Shown: positions 26,924 through 35,852 of the stretch, piece after piece
How the letters are laid out: each line of letters starts with the position of its first letter
Position numbering within the stretch: position 1 is the first letter of the stretch
Assembly (NCBI RefSeq): GCF_002128425.1
Contig: NZ_NESS01000002.1
Coordinates: forward strand, 124,001 to 188,000
DNA length: 64,000 nt
Direction: 5' to 3'
DNA from: Gottfriedia acidiceleris
Lineage (GTDB): Bacteria; Bacillota; Bacilli; Bacillales; Bacillaceae_G
The notes under the pieces: model-generated
Told to the model about the DNA's origin: nothing
Database searches by the model: none
Seen by the model: the letters and a program-made list of their open reading frames with translations, nothing else
Made by a program: the position numbers and the translations under genes

Positions 26924-26952
26924 GCTCTGAGAGTGAATCCTACCCTCAGAGC
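26924..26952 (-). promoter_or_regulatory. First hairpin of the attenuator leader
   Basis: GCTCTGAG (26924-26931) and CTCAGAGC (26945-26952) form a perfect 8-bp stem 24 bases after the leader peptide's stop codon, at the position of a pause or anti-terminator hairpin. Confidence 0.6.
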
Positions 26953-26975
26953 CTAATGTATTAGTAAAAGAATAA

Positions 26976-27023
26976 CTAAAAAGCAATATGATGAGGATAA
27001 AATGTATATTTTTTTGTATTCAT
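26976..27023 (-). CDS. Leader peptide MNTKKYTFYPHHIAF
   Basis: A 15-codon frame starts at ATG 27023 and ends at TAG. It has an ideal GAGGTGAGG ribosome site four bases before the start and a promoter upstream. It is followed within 100 bases by two hairpins and a T tract. This layout is that of leader peptides whose ribosome stalling controls termination before antibiotic-response or translation-factor genes. The aromatic, Pro and His content (TFYPHH) would suit drug- or stall-dependent arrest; the inducer is not known. Confidence 0.65.
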   Translation of the reverse strand: MNTKKYTFYPHHIAF

Positions 27024-27061
27024 TTTCCTCACCTCGTTATGATTTATTTTAAAGCAAAGCA

Positions 27062-27090
27062 ATCGTAACATTAATTTAACTATTTGACAA
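27062..27090 (-). promoter_or_regulatory. Promoter of the attenuator leader
   Basis: On the minus strand TTGTCA (27090-27085) and TACGAT (27067-27062) are separated by 17 bases. Transcription would start about 30 bases before the leader-peptide ATG. Confidence 0.6.
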
Positions 27091-27246
27091 TAGGTCATTG
27101 TAGCATGTTTATTTCAAAAAAATTTATAACTTAGTATCAGTACCCAGTATTTGTAGGATTAATTTATAGAATAAATCTGCAATAATATACTATATAGCAT
27201 TTAAATTTAAGATGTAAGATGAGAATAACTTGAAAGGAGTTACCTC

Positions 27247-27822
27247 ATGAATTTTACATCTTTTATAGTTTATTGTTTTATTGTTACTTTTACACCAGGG
27301 CCTACTAATATCGTAATATTATCGACAGTGCATAATAATGGGACAAAAAAGGCATTGGAATATACGTATGGTGCAACGCTTGCTTTTGGATTATTACTTT
27401 TAATTTCTGCAATGGTAAACACTATGCTGATTGAGATAATTCCCAAAATTTTAATTTTTATGCAGGTAATAGGAAGCTTTTATATGATCTATCTTGCTTA
27501 TCAAATTTACAAAATGGATTCATCCAAATCATCCGAAAAGCAATCAGGTACTTTTTTGTCAGGCTTTTTTATGCAGTTTTTAAATCCAAAGGTAGTATTA
27601 TTTACAATGACAGTTATTCCTAGCTATATATTGCCATATTATGTCGCAATGCCTGCTGTTACAATTAGTGTTATGGTGATCACAATGATTGGATTTTTAG
27701 CATTTATTACTTGGGTTCTTTTCGGTTCAATCTTCAAAGTGTTTTTACAGAAACACAAAAAGACTGTTAATATCGTGATGGCCTTATTTTTAGTTTATGC
27801 TGCAGTTATGATATGGATGTAA
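27247..27822 (+). CDS. LysE/RhtB-family amino acid exporter
   Basis: The 191-residue membrane protein has six hydrophobic segments. The opening FTPGPTNIVILST is the characteristic RhtB/LysE motif and FMQFLNPKVVLF the central one. It should export an amino acid or derivative such as a homoserine lactone. AAAGGAGT precedes the ATG. The AraC-type regulator starting 25 bases downstream is frameshifted, so local control may be lost. Confidence 0.92.
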   Translation: MNFTSFIVYCFIVTFTPGPTNIVILSTVHNNGTKKALEYTYGATLAFGLLLLISAMVNTMLIEIIPKILIFMQVIGSFYMIYLAYQIYKMDSSKSSEKQSGTFLSGFFMQFLNPKVVLFTMTVIPSYILPYYVAMPAVTISVMVITMIGFLAFITWVLFGSIFKVFLQKHKKTVNIVMALFLVYAAVMIWM

Positions 27823-27847
27823 GTAAGCTTTTAAAGAGGTGAATTTA

Positions 27848-28625
27848 ATGGAGAAATTTATCTATAAAAAATCATCAGGTATTACGGCGCTATCAGCAAG
27901 AATTACTGATTTTAAGTATAAGAAACACTCCCACAAGGAGTATGCAATAGGTGTTACATTACGAGGTATTCAACAGTATAATCTGGATGGAAGTTTACAG
28001 TCATCACATCAAAATGGTGTCATGCTTTTTAATCCAGAACAAGCTCATGACGGAATGGCATATGATGAGTCTGGCATTGATTATGTAATGCTATATATTG
28101 ATCCACAATTGCTATTAGAAGTTAATGAAAACAAGGGTTTAGTACGTTTTTCAAACCCTATTGTGTATGATCATATTCTTGAACAAAAAATAGTAAAGTC
28201 TTTCTAATGCAATATTAAGTGAAAAAGATGAGGCATTTTGTAGTGAATTACTAGTATCTCTTACAGATGGTCTAATTAGAACTAATCTTTCAACAAATTT
28301 TAAGAAAGATAACGCACTAATGAAAAAAGCGAAGAATTTGATCCATACCAATTTGGAAAATGTTCTTAAGCTTGATGAGATAAGTAAAGAACTAAATTTA
28401 TCGAAATTTAAGTTTATTAGATACTTCAAGACTCATTCTGGAATATCACCGTACCAATACTATCTTAACTGTAAGATCGAACGCGCAAAGCAGCTGATAG
28501 AAAAAAATAGAGGTATTTATTCAGCAGTTTTGGAATGTGGCTTTGTAGATTTAACCCATTTAAATAAACATTTTAAGAGCGTATATGGAACAACAGCATA
28601 TGAGTATATGTCATATTTAAATTAA
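27848..28625 (+). pseudogene. AraC-family regulator, frameshifted
   Basis: The N-terminal cupin-like sensor (about 120 residues, with KKHSHKEYAIGVTLRGIQQY) ends early at TAA 28205-28207. The remainder continues in another frame through SNAILSEKDEAFCSELL to a normal AraC double helix-turn-helix (LDEISKELNLSKFKFIRYF, then GFVDLTHLNKHFKSVYG) ending at 28625. Removing one T from the TTT near 28201 restores a single frame of about 258 residues. The second half also has an internal ATG at 28320 but no ribosome site. It is either a recent inactivation or a sequencing error. Confidence 0.85.
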
Positions 28626-28710
28626 GGAGAACGGATGATTGTCCTTTTGATATTATTTTAAGTGGGAAAGAACGAAAGCATATTTATCTTATAGAAAACA
28701 AGTATAATAT

Positions 28711-28760
28711 AAAAAGCCTGAATCTATGATTACCAAGTAATTGTAGATTCAGGCTTTTTT
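28711..28760. terminator. Bidirectional terminator
   Basis: AAAAAGCCTGAATCTA pairs with TAGATTCAGGCTTTTT, with flanking A and T runs. Confidence 0.9.
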
Positions 28761-28858
28761 AATATGTTAATTCAATTATGGGCTATGCATTAGCTGAACA
28801 ATAGTTACATGATATCGATTTTTAGATCGTTCACTTTAACCTACAACTGGATAACATT

Positions 28859-29782
28859 TTATGCAGGAGATTTCATTGCTTTCTTTATAATCCGTTTGTT
28901 TTTAGAAATTCCATTTGTTTTAAAGTAAGTGAATAAGAAACTACCTACAATAACAATTATGCTCCCAAGTGCTTGAACCCATGTCATTTTTTCATTTAAT
29001 AAGAAAAACGCTAAAATGGCTGTGAAAATGGGATTGAAGTTTAAGAAAATACCTGCTGAAGTTGCCCCAATTTTTTGGACACCAATATTCCAAAAGAGCA
29101 TACATAAGACAGTTGAAATAATCCCAGTATATAAAATTGAGAAAATAAATGAGCCATTTATATTTACGAGTGTAAAATTTGAGAGATTAAAAGGGATGAT
29201 TGTAACAAGCCCAAATATGCCCGAATATAGTGTAGACAGCATAGGTGATACCAACCTCGTTGCCCATCTACTACATACCGAATAGATTCCCCATATACAT
29301 ACGGCAATGACCATCCATAAATCACCTAAATTAAACTTCATTGAGAATAGTAGATTCATATCTCCTTTTGAAAGCACAAGAATAACTCCTAAGAAGGAAA
29401 TAAACATCGAAAATATTTGTAAAAAGTTCATTCTTTCTTTTAAAAATAAAGATGAGAATAAAGCAATGGAGATTGTATTTAAGGTTGAAATTAAACCAAC
29501 ATTCGTTGCAGATGTCTTTTCTAATGCCATAAATTGAAAAAGATTGAAAAGAACAACACCTGTTACTCCCATCATGATTAATGGGAGAATAGCTTTACGT
29601 GGAGGTAAAATCTTCTTTTCTTTCCACCATACTATTGGTAATAATACGATAATTGCAATCCCCCATCTAAGAGTCGTCAAAGTCATTGGTGAAGCATGAC
29701 CAACAAGTGATTTTCCAACGACAAAATTTCCTCCCCATAACAAACTTGTTAATAATAACAACAGTATATATAAAATTGGCAT
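28859..29782 (-). CDS. EamA/DMT-family transporter
   Basis: A protein of about 307 residues with ten hydrophobic helices in two EamA repeats (LLWGGNFVVGKSL at the first, ICVWGIYSVCSRWATR opening the second), i.e. a drug/metabolite exporter of the cytoplasmic membrane. A basic tail (KNKRIIKKAMK) is cytoplasmic. I prefer the ATG at 29782, seven bases after AGGGGG, over the TTG at 29788. It is divergent from an Lrp-type regulator, which suggests control by it and export of an amino acid or related metabolite. Confidence 0.9.
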   Translation of the reverse strand: MPILYILLLLLTSLLWGGNFVVGKSLVGHASPMTLTTLRWGIAIIVLLPIVWWKEKKILPPRKAILPLIMMGVTGVVLFNLFQFMALEKTSATNVGLISTLNTISIALFSSLFLKERMNFLQIFSMFISFLGVILVLSKGDMNLLFSMKFNLGDLWMVIAVCIWGIYSVCSRWATRLVSPMLSTLYSGIFGLVTIIPFNLSNFTLVNINGSFIFSILYTGIISTVLCMLFWNIGVQKIGATSAGIFLNFNPIFTAILAFFLLNEKMTWVQALGSIIVIVGSFLFTYFKTNGISKNKRIIKKAMKSPA

Positions 29783-30010
29783 ATCCAAACCCCCTATTTC
29801 ACTGTTCTTAAGGTTTAAAAAGACTTTACACAGTGATTCCTTACTTTTTTTAAATAGTTTAACATAATTGTTTATTTTACCGTGTATTATTTTGTATAAT
29901 GGTCTAAATACAAAATAATCTTAATTTAAAGAGGTGTTTTAAGAAAAAAAATTCAATTTAAATGTTGAATTCAAACTATTTTCCGAATAATTGAAAGGGA
30001 GTAGATAATA

Positions 30011-30493
30011 GTGGAATACCAAGGAAGTAAAGTGTTAGATGAAGTAGATCTTAAAATTTTAGATAAGCTACAAAAGGAAAGCCAAATAAGCAATACGGAA
30101 CTAGCGCGACATGTAAACTTGTCACCACCAGCTACACATGCAAGGGTTAAACGATTAGAAAATGAAGGGTATATCGATCGGCAAGTTGCGATTTTAAATC
30201 AAGAAAAGCTAGGCTTTGACTTACTTTGTTTTATATTTATCAATACAAATATCCATCAAGCTAATAAGTTAGAAGTGTTAGAGAAAGAGTTAAAATCCAT
30301 GCCTGAAGTTTTAGAGTGCCACTTATTAACAGGAGAGTATGACTATCTATTAAAAGTTGCGAACAGAGAACGAAAGGAATTGGAGAACTTTATCCGGAAG
30401 CTAAATCAGCTTGGAATTACAAGAATACAAACAAGTTTAGCTTTAAGAGAAATTAAATATTCTACCGTTTTGCCGATATGTGAAGAAGAATAA
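30011..30493 (+). CDS. Lrp/AsnC-family transcriptional regulator
   Basis: A 160-residue regulator. The N-terminal helix-turn-helix (LDEVDLKILDKLQKES, then SNTELARHVNLSPPATHARV) precedes a RAM/AsnC ligand-binding domain (about 70-155, with LLTGEYDYLLKV). Such proteins form octamers and sense amino acids. The start is GTG at 30011 with AAAGGGAG upstream. The divergent EamA exporter 230 bases away is the natural target. Some members also act as feast/famine regulators of wider regulons. Confidence 0.92.
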   Translation: MEYQGSKVLDEVDLKILDKLQKESQISNTELARHVNLSPPATHARVKRLENEGYIDRQVAILNQEKLGFDLLCFIFINTNIHQANKLEVLEKELKSMPEVLECHLLTGEYDYLLKVANRERKELENFIRKLNQLGITRIQTSLALREIKYSTVLPICEEE

Positions 30494-30597
30494 TATTTTT
30501 CTAATTCTCAATCTGTGGTTGTGATTACACAAGGGAAAAGTTTATTAAAAAAGGTTAATGTGTGCCTATGTTGAATAAAATTATCAGAGGTGATCAT

Positions 30598-30918
30598 ATG
30601 AAAAATTATATTATAGCTATATCGATATTTCTTTTAGGAGTATGCATTGTGATCGGAAGTTGGATGATTTCTAGTGGATTGAAAACAAAAGTTTCAACCA
30701 AACAAGTTATACAACATCAACTATTAACACAGTCAGAATTAGTTGAATATTTAGGATTAAGTAAGGAAGAAATTCAAAAACTAACAGAGTTATATGATGG
30801 AGATGGTAGTTATACGAGTGAACTCCCACATATAAAAATTGGATCTGAATTTTACTATCCTAAATCAGCAATCGATAAATGGTTATTAAATGTACAATTA
30901 ACAACGATCCCTAACTAA
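30598..30918 (+). CDS. Membrane-anchored protein with excisionase-like HTH domain
   Basis: 106 residues from ATG 30598, chosen for AGAGGTGA at the right spacing. One hydrophobic helix (about 4-26) precedes a domain like HTH_17/excisionase: LTQSELVEYLGLSKEEIQKL, then LPHIKIGSEFYYPKSAIDKWL. In this fold the helix normally contacts DNA and the wing carries the I-G-x-x-x-x-Y/F pattern seen here. The topology would place the domain outside if the helix acts as an export signal, so DNA binding is not certain. No mobile-element genes lie near. Confidence 0.7.
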   Translation: MKNYIIAISIFLLGVCIVIGSWMISSGLKTKVSTKQVIQHQLLTQSELVEYLGLSKEEIQKLTELYDGDGSYTSELPHIKIGSEFYYPKSAIDKWLLNVQLTTIPN

Positions 30919-31209
30919 GTAATGTTTCAATTACTGTATGTGGCCGGTATTTTTTATTACTGTATTTTTATAGAGGTAGAAGTTATTGCAGCTGCTTAAA
31001 TGCGGCTTTTATTATTGCATTAAAGATAAAGTTAAGGAATATATATAACAAAATTTAGTTTATTTAAAGCTCGATATTAATAGCCCAAGAAATGATTGAT
31101 TTTAAGTGCCAATTTCAGTTAGGTTTTTTTTTATGTCATTTTTTTGCTTTTGTATATATACTCTCGATTGGGAGTGAACGTAAGCAAAACAAATGAAAGG
31201 ATGTTTAAA

Positions 31210-32475
31210 ATGAAAAAAAAAGCATTCGTGACCATTCCGTTTTGTATCGTTTTGGCCATCTTAATCGCTACATCGCTTGTGCTCATTTCGACTAAACCAG
31301 CTGCCCCTAGCGTACTCAAACCTCAACGATTAGCTGAAACCACAAAACCTGCGGTTGTCCGAATTGTTGATTATGCGATTGTGAAATGGACGATTACTTT
31401 AGATGATGAACGTGTAACGTGTGTGTTGAAGAAATGGGATTATAAAACCGAACTGGACGGTTTTGGATCAGGCGCAATCATTAATTCTGATGGCTACATT
31501 GTCACAAACGCTCATGTTCTCGTTTATTCACAGCAATTGTCAGATAAAGATATTGTCTCTGAGGCATTTTCATTTCTAGTGGATGATGTTGCAACGGCAA
31601 ACAAATGGACACACAAATTCACTGATGCGTACTTGAAACAGTATACTAGTTACGAAATTTTCGAAAAAGGCGTCGATGTATATTTACCGACTATAGATGA
31701 TCCTATTAGCGCAGTCGTCAAAAGTTATCAACAACCTACCGATCATGGAAAAGATGTCGCGCTCTTAAAAATAGATGGCTCCAACTATCCAACGATTCCA
31801 CTTGGAAACAGTGACTCCATTTTAAATCAAGACAATATTTGGGTGATTGGATACCCAGCCGCGGCAGATTCTGAGTTGTTATCTATGCATAGTTATGTAA
31901 TCCCAACGATGAATAAAGGGCAAATCTCAGCCATCTCAAAAACAACCTTAGCTGGTAGCCCAGTACTTCAAATCAATGCAGCATCTACCCATGGAAATAG
32001 TGGCGGACCGATCATTAACAACAAAGGAGAATTGATTGGCTTACTCACGTTTAGAGGGGATACGGTGAATGACCAAGAAGTGCAAGGATTTCATTTTGCG
32101 GTACCTGTGAACACGATGAAAAAAGTTGTCAAAAAAGCGGATGTACACTTCACAGAAAGCCAAACTGATAAATTGTTCCAAGAAGGGTTAACTTTCTATT
32201 GGTCGGGCTATTACAAAGATGCTCTGTCGAAATTCGAAGCTCTCCAACAAATCTATCCAAAACACCCAGAAGTAAAGCGTTACATTCGTGAATCAAAAGA
32301 AAAAATGGGCTCAAGCAAAACACTTTGGGCTGATCACAAAACTAGTTTTTACATTCAAGATACTATCGCATGTATACTGATCCTCATTCTTCTTCTTTAC
32401 ACTTTCATGTTTAACAGCAAACGACAACTAATTACCAAACCGAATCCAACATCTTCCGAAAATGTATCCGACTAA
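31210..32475 (+). CDS. Membrane-anchored trypsin-like serine protease (HtrA-like, no PDZ)
   Basis: 421 residues from ATG 31210 (AAAGG upstream). An N-terminal signal anchor (about 5-27) leads to a trypsin-like domain with a complete triad: His102 in TNAHVL, Asp182 in DVALLKI, Ser264 in GNSGGPI. The PDZ domain expected of HtrA/DegP is absent. Instead a short TPR-like stretch follows (FYWSGYYKDALSKFEALQQ) and a second hydrophobic helix near the C terminus (about 373-392), so the protease would be held at both ends at the outer face. The DNA of this gene is visibly less AT-biased and uses more C/G-ending codons than its neighbours. Confidence 0.9.
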   Translation: MKKKAFVTIPFCIVLAILIATSLVLISTKPAAPSVLKPQRLAETTKPAVVRIVDYAIVKWTITLDDERVTCVLKKWDYKTELDGFGSGAIINSDGYIVTNAHVLVYSQQLSDKDIVSEAFSFLVDDVATANKWTHKFTDAYLKQYTSYEIFEKGVDVYLPTIDDPISAVVKSYQQPTDHGKDVALLKIDGSNYPTIPLGNSDSILNQDNIWVIGYPAAADSELLSMHSYVIPTMNKGQISAISKTTLAGSPVLQINAASTHGNSGGPIINNKGELIGLLTFRGDTVNDQEVQGFHFAVPVNTMKKVVKKADVHFTESQTDKLFQEGLTFYWSGYYKDALSKFEALQQIYPKHPEVKRYIRESKEKMGSSKTLWADHKTSFYIQDTIACILILILLLYTFMFNSKRQLITKPNPTSSENVSD

Positions 32476-32679
32476 ACGCATCGTAAATGGTTCTTGATAT
32501 TCCGGTCCCCAATAGCATTGTTGACATTCATTATAGTCACAATGAATGAAACGGCTCCATTTTGTTGAATGTAGATTGCAATTGGCATTAAAAAGATTGA
32601 TAAAAAACTAGCAAAACAAATTGTAGAGGGATAAACAAAATGAGCCGTTTATTATTTATAGCAAAGAAGAGGATTGGTT

Positions 32680-32766
32680 ATGAACTTATCAAAAATCCAC
32701 CCGGTTAAATGGAAAATCAAGGATGTATCTAACCAAAACCAAAATAGTAAGCAATTAATCTTGTAA
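32680..32766 (+). CDS. Possible 28-residue peptide
   Basis: The ATG at 32680 has AGAAGAGG seven bases upstream and encodes 28 residues opening MNLSKIHPVKWKIKDV. It may be the N-terminal stub of a longer lost gene, or noise. The rest of the 32476-32958 gap holds the promoter and operator of the acyl-CoA cluster, and I see no other gene. Confidence 0.3.
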   Translation: MNLSKIHPVKWKIKDVSNQNQNSKQLIL

Positions 32767-32815
32767 ATATGAATATGGATAAAAAGTAACATAAAAAAAT
32801 AAACAGTATTTAATA

Positions 32816-32844
32816 TTGAATATTCAGAATTTATCTAGTATTAT
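32816..32844 (+). promoter_or_regulatory. Promoter of the acyl-CoA cluster
   Basis: TTGAAT (32816-32821) and TATTAT (32839-32844) are spaced by 17 bases. The predicted start site is about 32851, directly in front of the palindromic operator. Confidence 0.6.
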
Positions 32845-32857
32845 CTAATTAACAAAC

Positions 32858-32875
32858 ATACCGACTGGTTAGTAT
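32858..32875. promoter_or_regulatory. TetR operator, copy 1
   Basis: ATACCGACTGGTTAGTAT is an imperfect palindrome that differs by one base from the site at 39045-39062. Its place just after the predicted transcription start fits repression of the cluster by the TetR protein encoded within it. Confidence 0.7.
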
Positions 32876-32958
32876 CTGAATCGTTTGTTTAAATGAGTCT
32901 AAAGTTTTGAGTAAAATAGGGGTTTTGTATAATAAATACTATTTTAGGAGGTTTTGAA

Positions 32959-33732
32959 ATGCACGTAAAAGAGTTATTTGATTTAACCGGGAAAGTAGCA
33001 ATTATAACTGGTGGTGGACGAGGTCTAGGTGAACAAATTGCGAAAGGATTTGCTGAAGCAGGAGCAAATGTAGTACTTTGTTCTCGAAATGTAGAAGCAT
33101 GCCAGGAAATAAGTGAAGAATTGAAAAGTTTAGGTGTGGAATCTTTCGCTCTCAAGTGTGATGTAACAAACAAAGAGAATGTGCAAAGAGTAGTAGATGT
33201 AACGAAGGAGAAATTTGGTCGAATTGATATTTTAGTAAATAACAGTGGTGCTTCTTGGGGGGCTCCAGCTGAAGAGATGCCATTAGAAGCATGGAATAAA
33301 GTAATGAATGTTAATGTGACCGGTACGTTTTTAATGTCTCAAGCAGTAGGAAAAATAATGTTAGAACAAAAGAGCGGAAAAATTATAAATATTGCTTCAA
33401 TTGCTGGTTTAGTAGGAACGAATCCAAAAGTATTGAATGCTGTTGGTTATAGTGCTAGTAAAGGAGCAGTGATCAGCTTTACAAAAGATTTAGCTGCGAA
33501 ATGGGGTTCAAGTGGCATTTATGTAAATGCATTAGCTCCTGGATTTTTTCCAACAAAAATGACTAAAGATGTTATTTCTCATGGTACAGCTGAAATGTTA
33601 GAAACGATTCCACTTAAGAAATTTGGGAATGAAGATGAGTTAAAAGGAGCGGCTTTATTTTTAGCAGCGCCAGCTTCAAATTATGTGACTGGATCTGTCC
33701 TTGTTGTTGATGGTGGAACATCAATCGTGTAA
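32959..33732 (+). CDS. SDR-family dehydrogenase (first gene of the acyl-CoA cluster)
   Basis: A 257-residue classical short-chain dehydrogenase. The NAD(P)-binding glycine motif is TGGGRGLG near 18-25, the structural NNSGA motif is near 94, and the catalytic Tyr-x-x-x-Lys is in GYSASKGAV (about 163-167). It would interconvert a hydroxyacyl-CoA (or alcohol) and its ketone. An AGGAGG site precedes the ATG. It heads the first half of the cluster, under the TetR-type palindrome. Cofactor and stereochemistry cannot be assigned. Confidence 0.9.
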   Translation: MHVKELFDLTGKVAIITGGGRGLGEQIAKGFAEAGANVVLCSRNVEACQEISEELKSLGVESFALKCDVTNKENVQRVVDVTKEKFGRIDILVNNSGASWGAPAEEMPLEAWNKVMNVNVTGTFLMSQAVGKIMLEQKSGKIINIASIAGLVGTNPKVLNAVGYSASKGAVISFTKDLAAKWGSSGIYVNALAPGFFPTKMTKDVISHGTAEMLETIPLKKFGNEDELKGAALFLAAPASNYVTGSVLVVDGGTSIV

Positions 33733-33767
33733 TGTTTCAAACTTCATAATCAAAAGGAGTTTTGTAA

Positions 33768-34517
33768 ATGGGCAAACTTCATCTTTTGATGAAAAAAGAG
33801 GAAATTGATGATCAAAAACTAAACGATGAAAAGTTAGTAGTCGTTTTTGATATATTGCTTGCTACTTCAACGATTACAGCCGCATTAGCCTTTGGTGCTA
33901 AAGAGGTCATTCCAGTTATGAGTGGACAAGAAGCAGTTCAATATACAAACAAAAATAAGAGCAAAGAATATTTATTAATAGGTGAATATGAAGGGAATAC
34001 AATTGAAGGTTTTCTTTCACCGAATCCATTAACGCTAAAGAAAGTTGTTTCCAATCAGTCAATTGTATTATCAACAACAAATGGAACAGTGGCGTTAAAA
34101 AATTCTCAAAATGCAAAGAGAGTCTACGCTGCATCGATTTTGAATGCAAACGCAGTTGCAAATCATTTAAGACAATCCTATAAAGATGAGTCTGTTATTT
34201 TAATATGTTCTGGATCGTCTGGACAATTTAATATGGAAGATTTTTATGGGGCAGGTTATTTTATTGATTGCCTATTAAATGAATCATATCATTTAGAATT
34301 ATCTGATGCAGCTAGATCTGCCCATCATTTTTACTTAGGTTTAAAAGAAAAATGTAATGATATTTTAGCTGAATCGAATGTCGGTAAAATGTTAATTCGC
34401 TATGGATTTGAAGAGGAATTAAAATTTGTAAGTAATAAAAGTATTTTTGAAGTAGTACCGATATTTATAGATGGTATAAGCGTAGTTAATGCTAATTTTT
34501 CAGAGGAAACTATTTAA
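33768..34517 (+). CDS. 2-phosphosulfolactate phosphatase-family protein (ComB-like)
   Basis: 249 residues of the ComB fold. Recognisable blocks are VVVFDILLATSTITAALAFGA (nucleophile region), LSTTNGTVAL and CSGSSGQFNMEDFYGAG. The founding enzyme removes phosphate from 2-phosphosulfolactate in coenzyme M synthesis; bacilli have homologues in sulfolactate or unknown roles. Here no sulfonate gene is adjacent and the gene is 35 bases after one SDR and 63 before an acyl-CoA dehydrogenase. With a kinase in the same cluster, the substrate may be a phosphorylated acyl intermediate. That last point is inference. Confidence 0.8.
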   Translation: MGKLHLLMKKEEIDDQKLNDEKLVVVFDILLATSTITAALAFGAKEVIPVMSGQEAVQYTNKNKSKEYLLIGEYEGNTIEGFLSPNPLTLKKVVSNQSIVLSTTNGTVALKNSQNAKRVYAASILNANAVANHLRQSYKDESVILICSGSSGQFNMEDFYGAGYFIDCLLNESYHLELSDAARSAHHFYLGLKEKCNDILAESNVGKMLIRYGFEEELKFVSNKSIFEVVPIFIDGISVVNANFSEETI

Positions 34518-34580
34518 CTATTTCTATATAAAACACTGTAACTTGTTAGGCGAAAACAAAATAGTGAAAGGGATGATTAA

Positions 34581-35819
34581 ATGGATTTTTTATATTCGCA
34601 AAAAAGTAAAGAGCTTCAATTAAAATTAACTAAATTTATGGAAACTTATGTTTATCCTAATGAGCGAAAATATGAGGAGCAGTTGAATACTCAAGAAACT
34701 CGGTGGAGTGATGTTCCTCCAATTATGGAAGAATTAAAACAAAAAGCAAAACAAGCAGGATTATGGAATTTATTTTTACCTGAAAGTGATCTAGGAGCAG
34801 GATTAACGAATTTAGAATACGCTCCATTATGCGAAATTATGGGACGATCTATGATTGGACCAGAAGTGTTTAATTGTAGCGCACCAGATACAGGGAATAT
34901 GGAAGTATTAGAAAGATATGGTACGAAAGAGCAGAAGGAAAAATGGTTGATGCCACTTTTAAATGGTGAAATTCGCTCATGCTTTTCAATGACAGAGCCT
35001 GAAGTCGCTTCATCTGATGCAACAAATATTGAGGCAAGTATCAAAAAAGATGGCGATTATTATATCATCAATGGTCGAAAATGGTGGTCATCAGGAGCGG
35101 GGGATCCTAGATGCAAAATTGCAATATTTATGGGCAAAACGAACCCCGATGCACCGAAGTATGAACAGCAATCTATGATTCTAGTACCGTTAAATACACC
35201 TGGTGTAAAAATCGAAAGGGTATTACCAGTATTCGGTTATGATCATGCACCGCATGGACATGCAGAAATTACGTTTACAAATGTAAAAGTTCCTGCAAGC
35301 AATATTTTATGGGGAGAAGGAAAAGGATTTGCAATTGCACAAGGTAGACTAGGACCAGGTCGAATCCACCATTGTATGAGATTGATCGGGGCTGCCGAAC
35401 GGGCACTCGAAGAAATGTGTAAGCGTGTTCAAAACCGAGAAACATTTGGTAAACCTATTTCAAATCAAGGCGTAGTTCAAGAATGGATTGCTAATTCAAG
35501 AATAGAAATTGAGCAAGCTAGATTACTAACCTTAAAAGCTGCATATATGATGGATACTGTTGGTAATAAAGAGGCGAAAGCAGAAATTGCTATGATAAAA
35601 GTCGTCGCGCCTTCAATGGCTTTACGAGTGATTGACCGTGCTATTCAAGCTTTTGGAGCTGCAGGTGTATCTGATGACTATACGTTAGCAGCTCAATGGG
35701 CTAATGCTCGAACGTTAAGATTAGCCGATGGTCCAGATGAAGTACATCGGGCACAGTTAGCAAGATTAGAATTAAAAAAACATGCCTCAGAAAAAAACTT
35801 CTCTACAATAAAAAGTTAA
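34581..35819 (+). CDS. Acyl-CoA dehydrogenase, ACAD10/11 type
   Basis: A 412-residue FAD enzyme. The acyl-CoA dehydrogenase blocks are [18 protein letters not shown] (about 131-149), the [10 protein letters not shown] region, and the C-terminal [19 protein letters not shown] (about 380-398). The DGPDEVH ending, with Asp where classical enzymes have Glu in YEGT, is characteristic of the ACAD10/11 group. In animals these domains act on 4-phosphoacyl-CoA made by a fused kinase. Here a separate APH-fold kinase lies 3.7 kb downstream. The gene follows the ComB-like gene closely and probably shares its transcript. Confidence 0.93.
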   Translation: MDFLYSQKSKELQLKLTKFMETYVYPNERKYEEQLNTQETRWSDVPPIMEELKQKAKQAGLWNLFLPESDLGAGLTNLEYAPLCEIMGRSMIGPEVFNCSAPDTGNMEVLERYGTKEQKEKWLMPLLNGEIRSCFSMTEPEVASSDATNIEASIKKDGDYYIINGRKWWSSGAGDPRCKIAIFMGKTNPDAPKYEQQSMILVPLNTPGVKIERVLPVFGYDHAPHGHAEITFTNVKVPASNILWGEGKGFAIAQGRLGPGRIHHCMRLIGAAERALEEMCKRVQNRETFGKPISNQGVVQEWIANSRIEIEQARLLTLKAAYMMDTVGNKEAKAEIAMIKVVAPSMALRVIDRAIQAFGAAGVSDDYTLAAQWANARTLRLADGPDEVHRAQLARLELKKHASEKNFSTIKS

Positions 35820-35852
35820 TAAAATTAAATGACAGATTGAGAGAGGATCAAA

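Noticed and set aside
30598-30918. Phage or ICE excisionase marking a mobile element
   Set aside because: A membrane helix precedes the domain, and no integrase, attachment site or other phage gene is nearby.
32476-32560. A seventh copy of the palindromic repeat after the protease gene
   Set aside because: ACTAAACGCATCG is similar to the repeat's left arm, but no matching right arm or inner hairpin is found.
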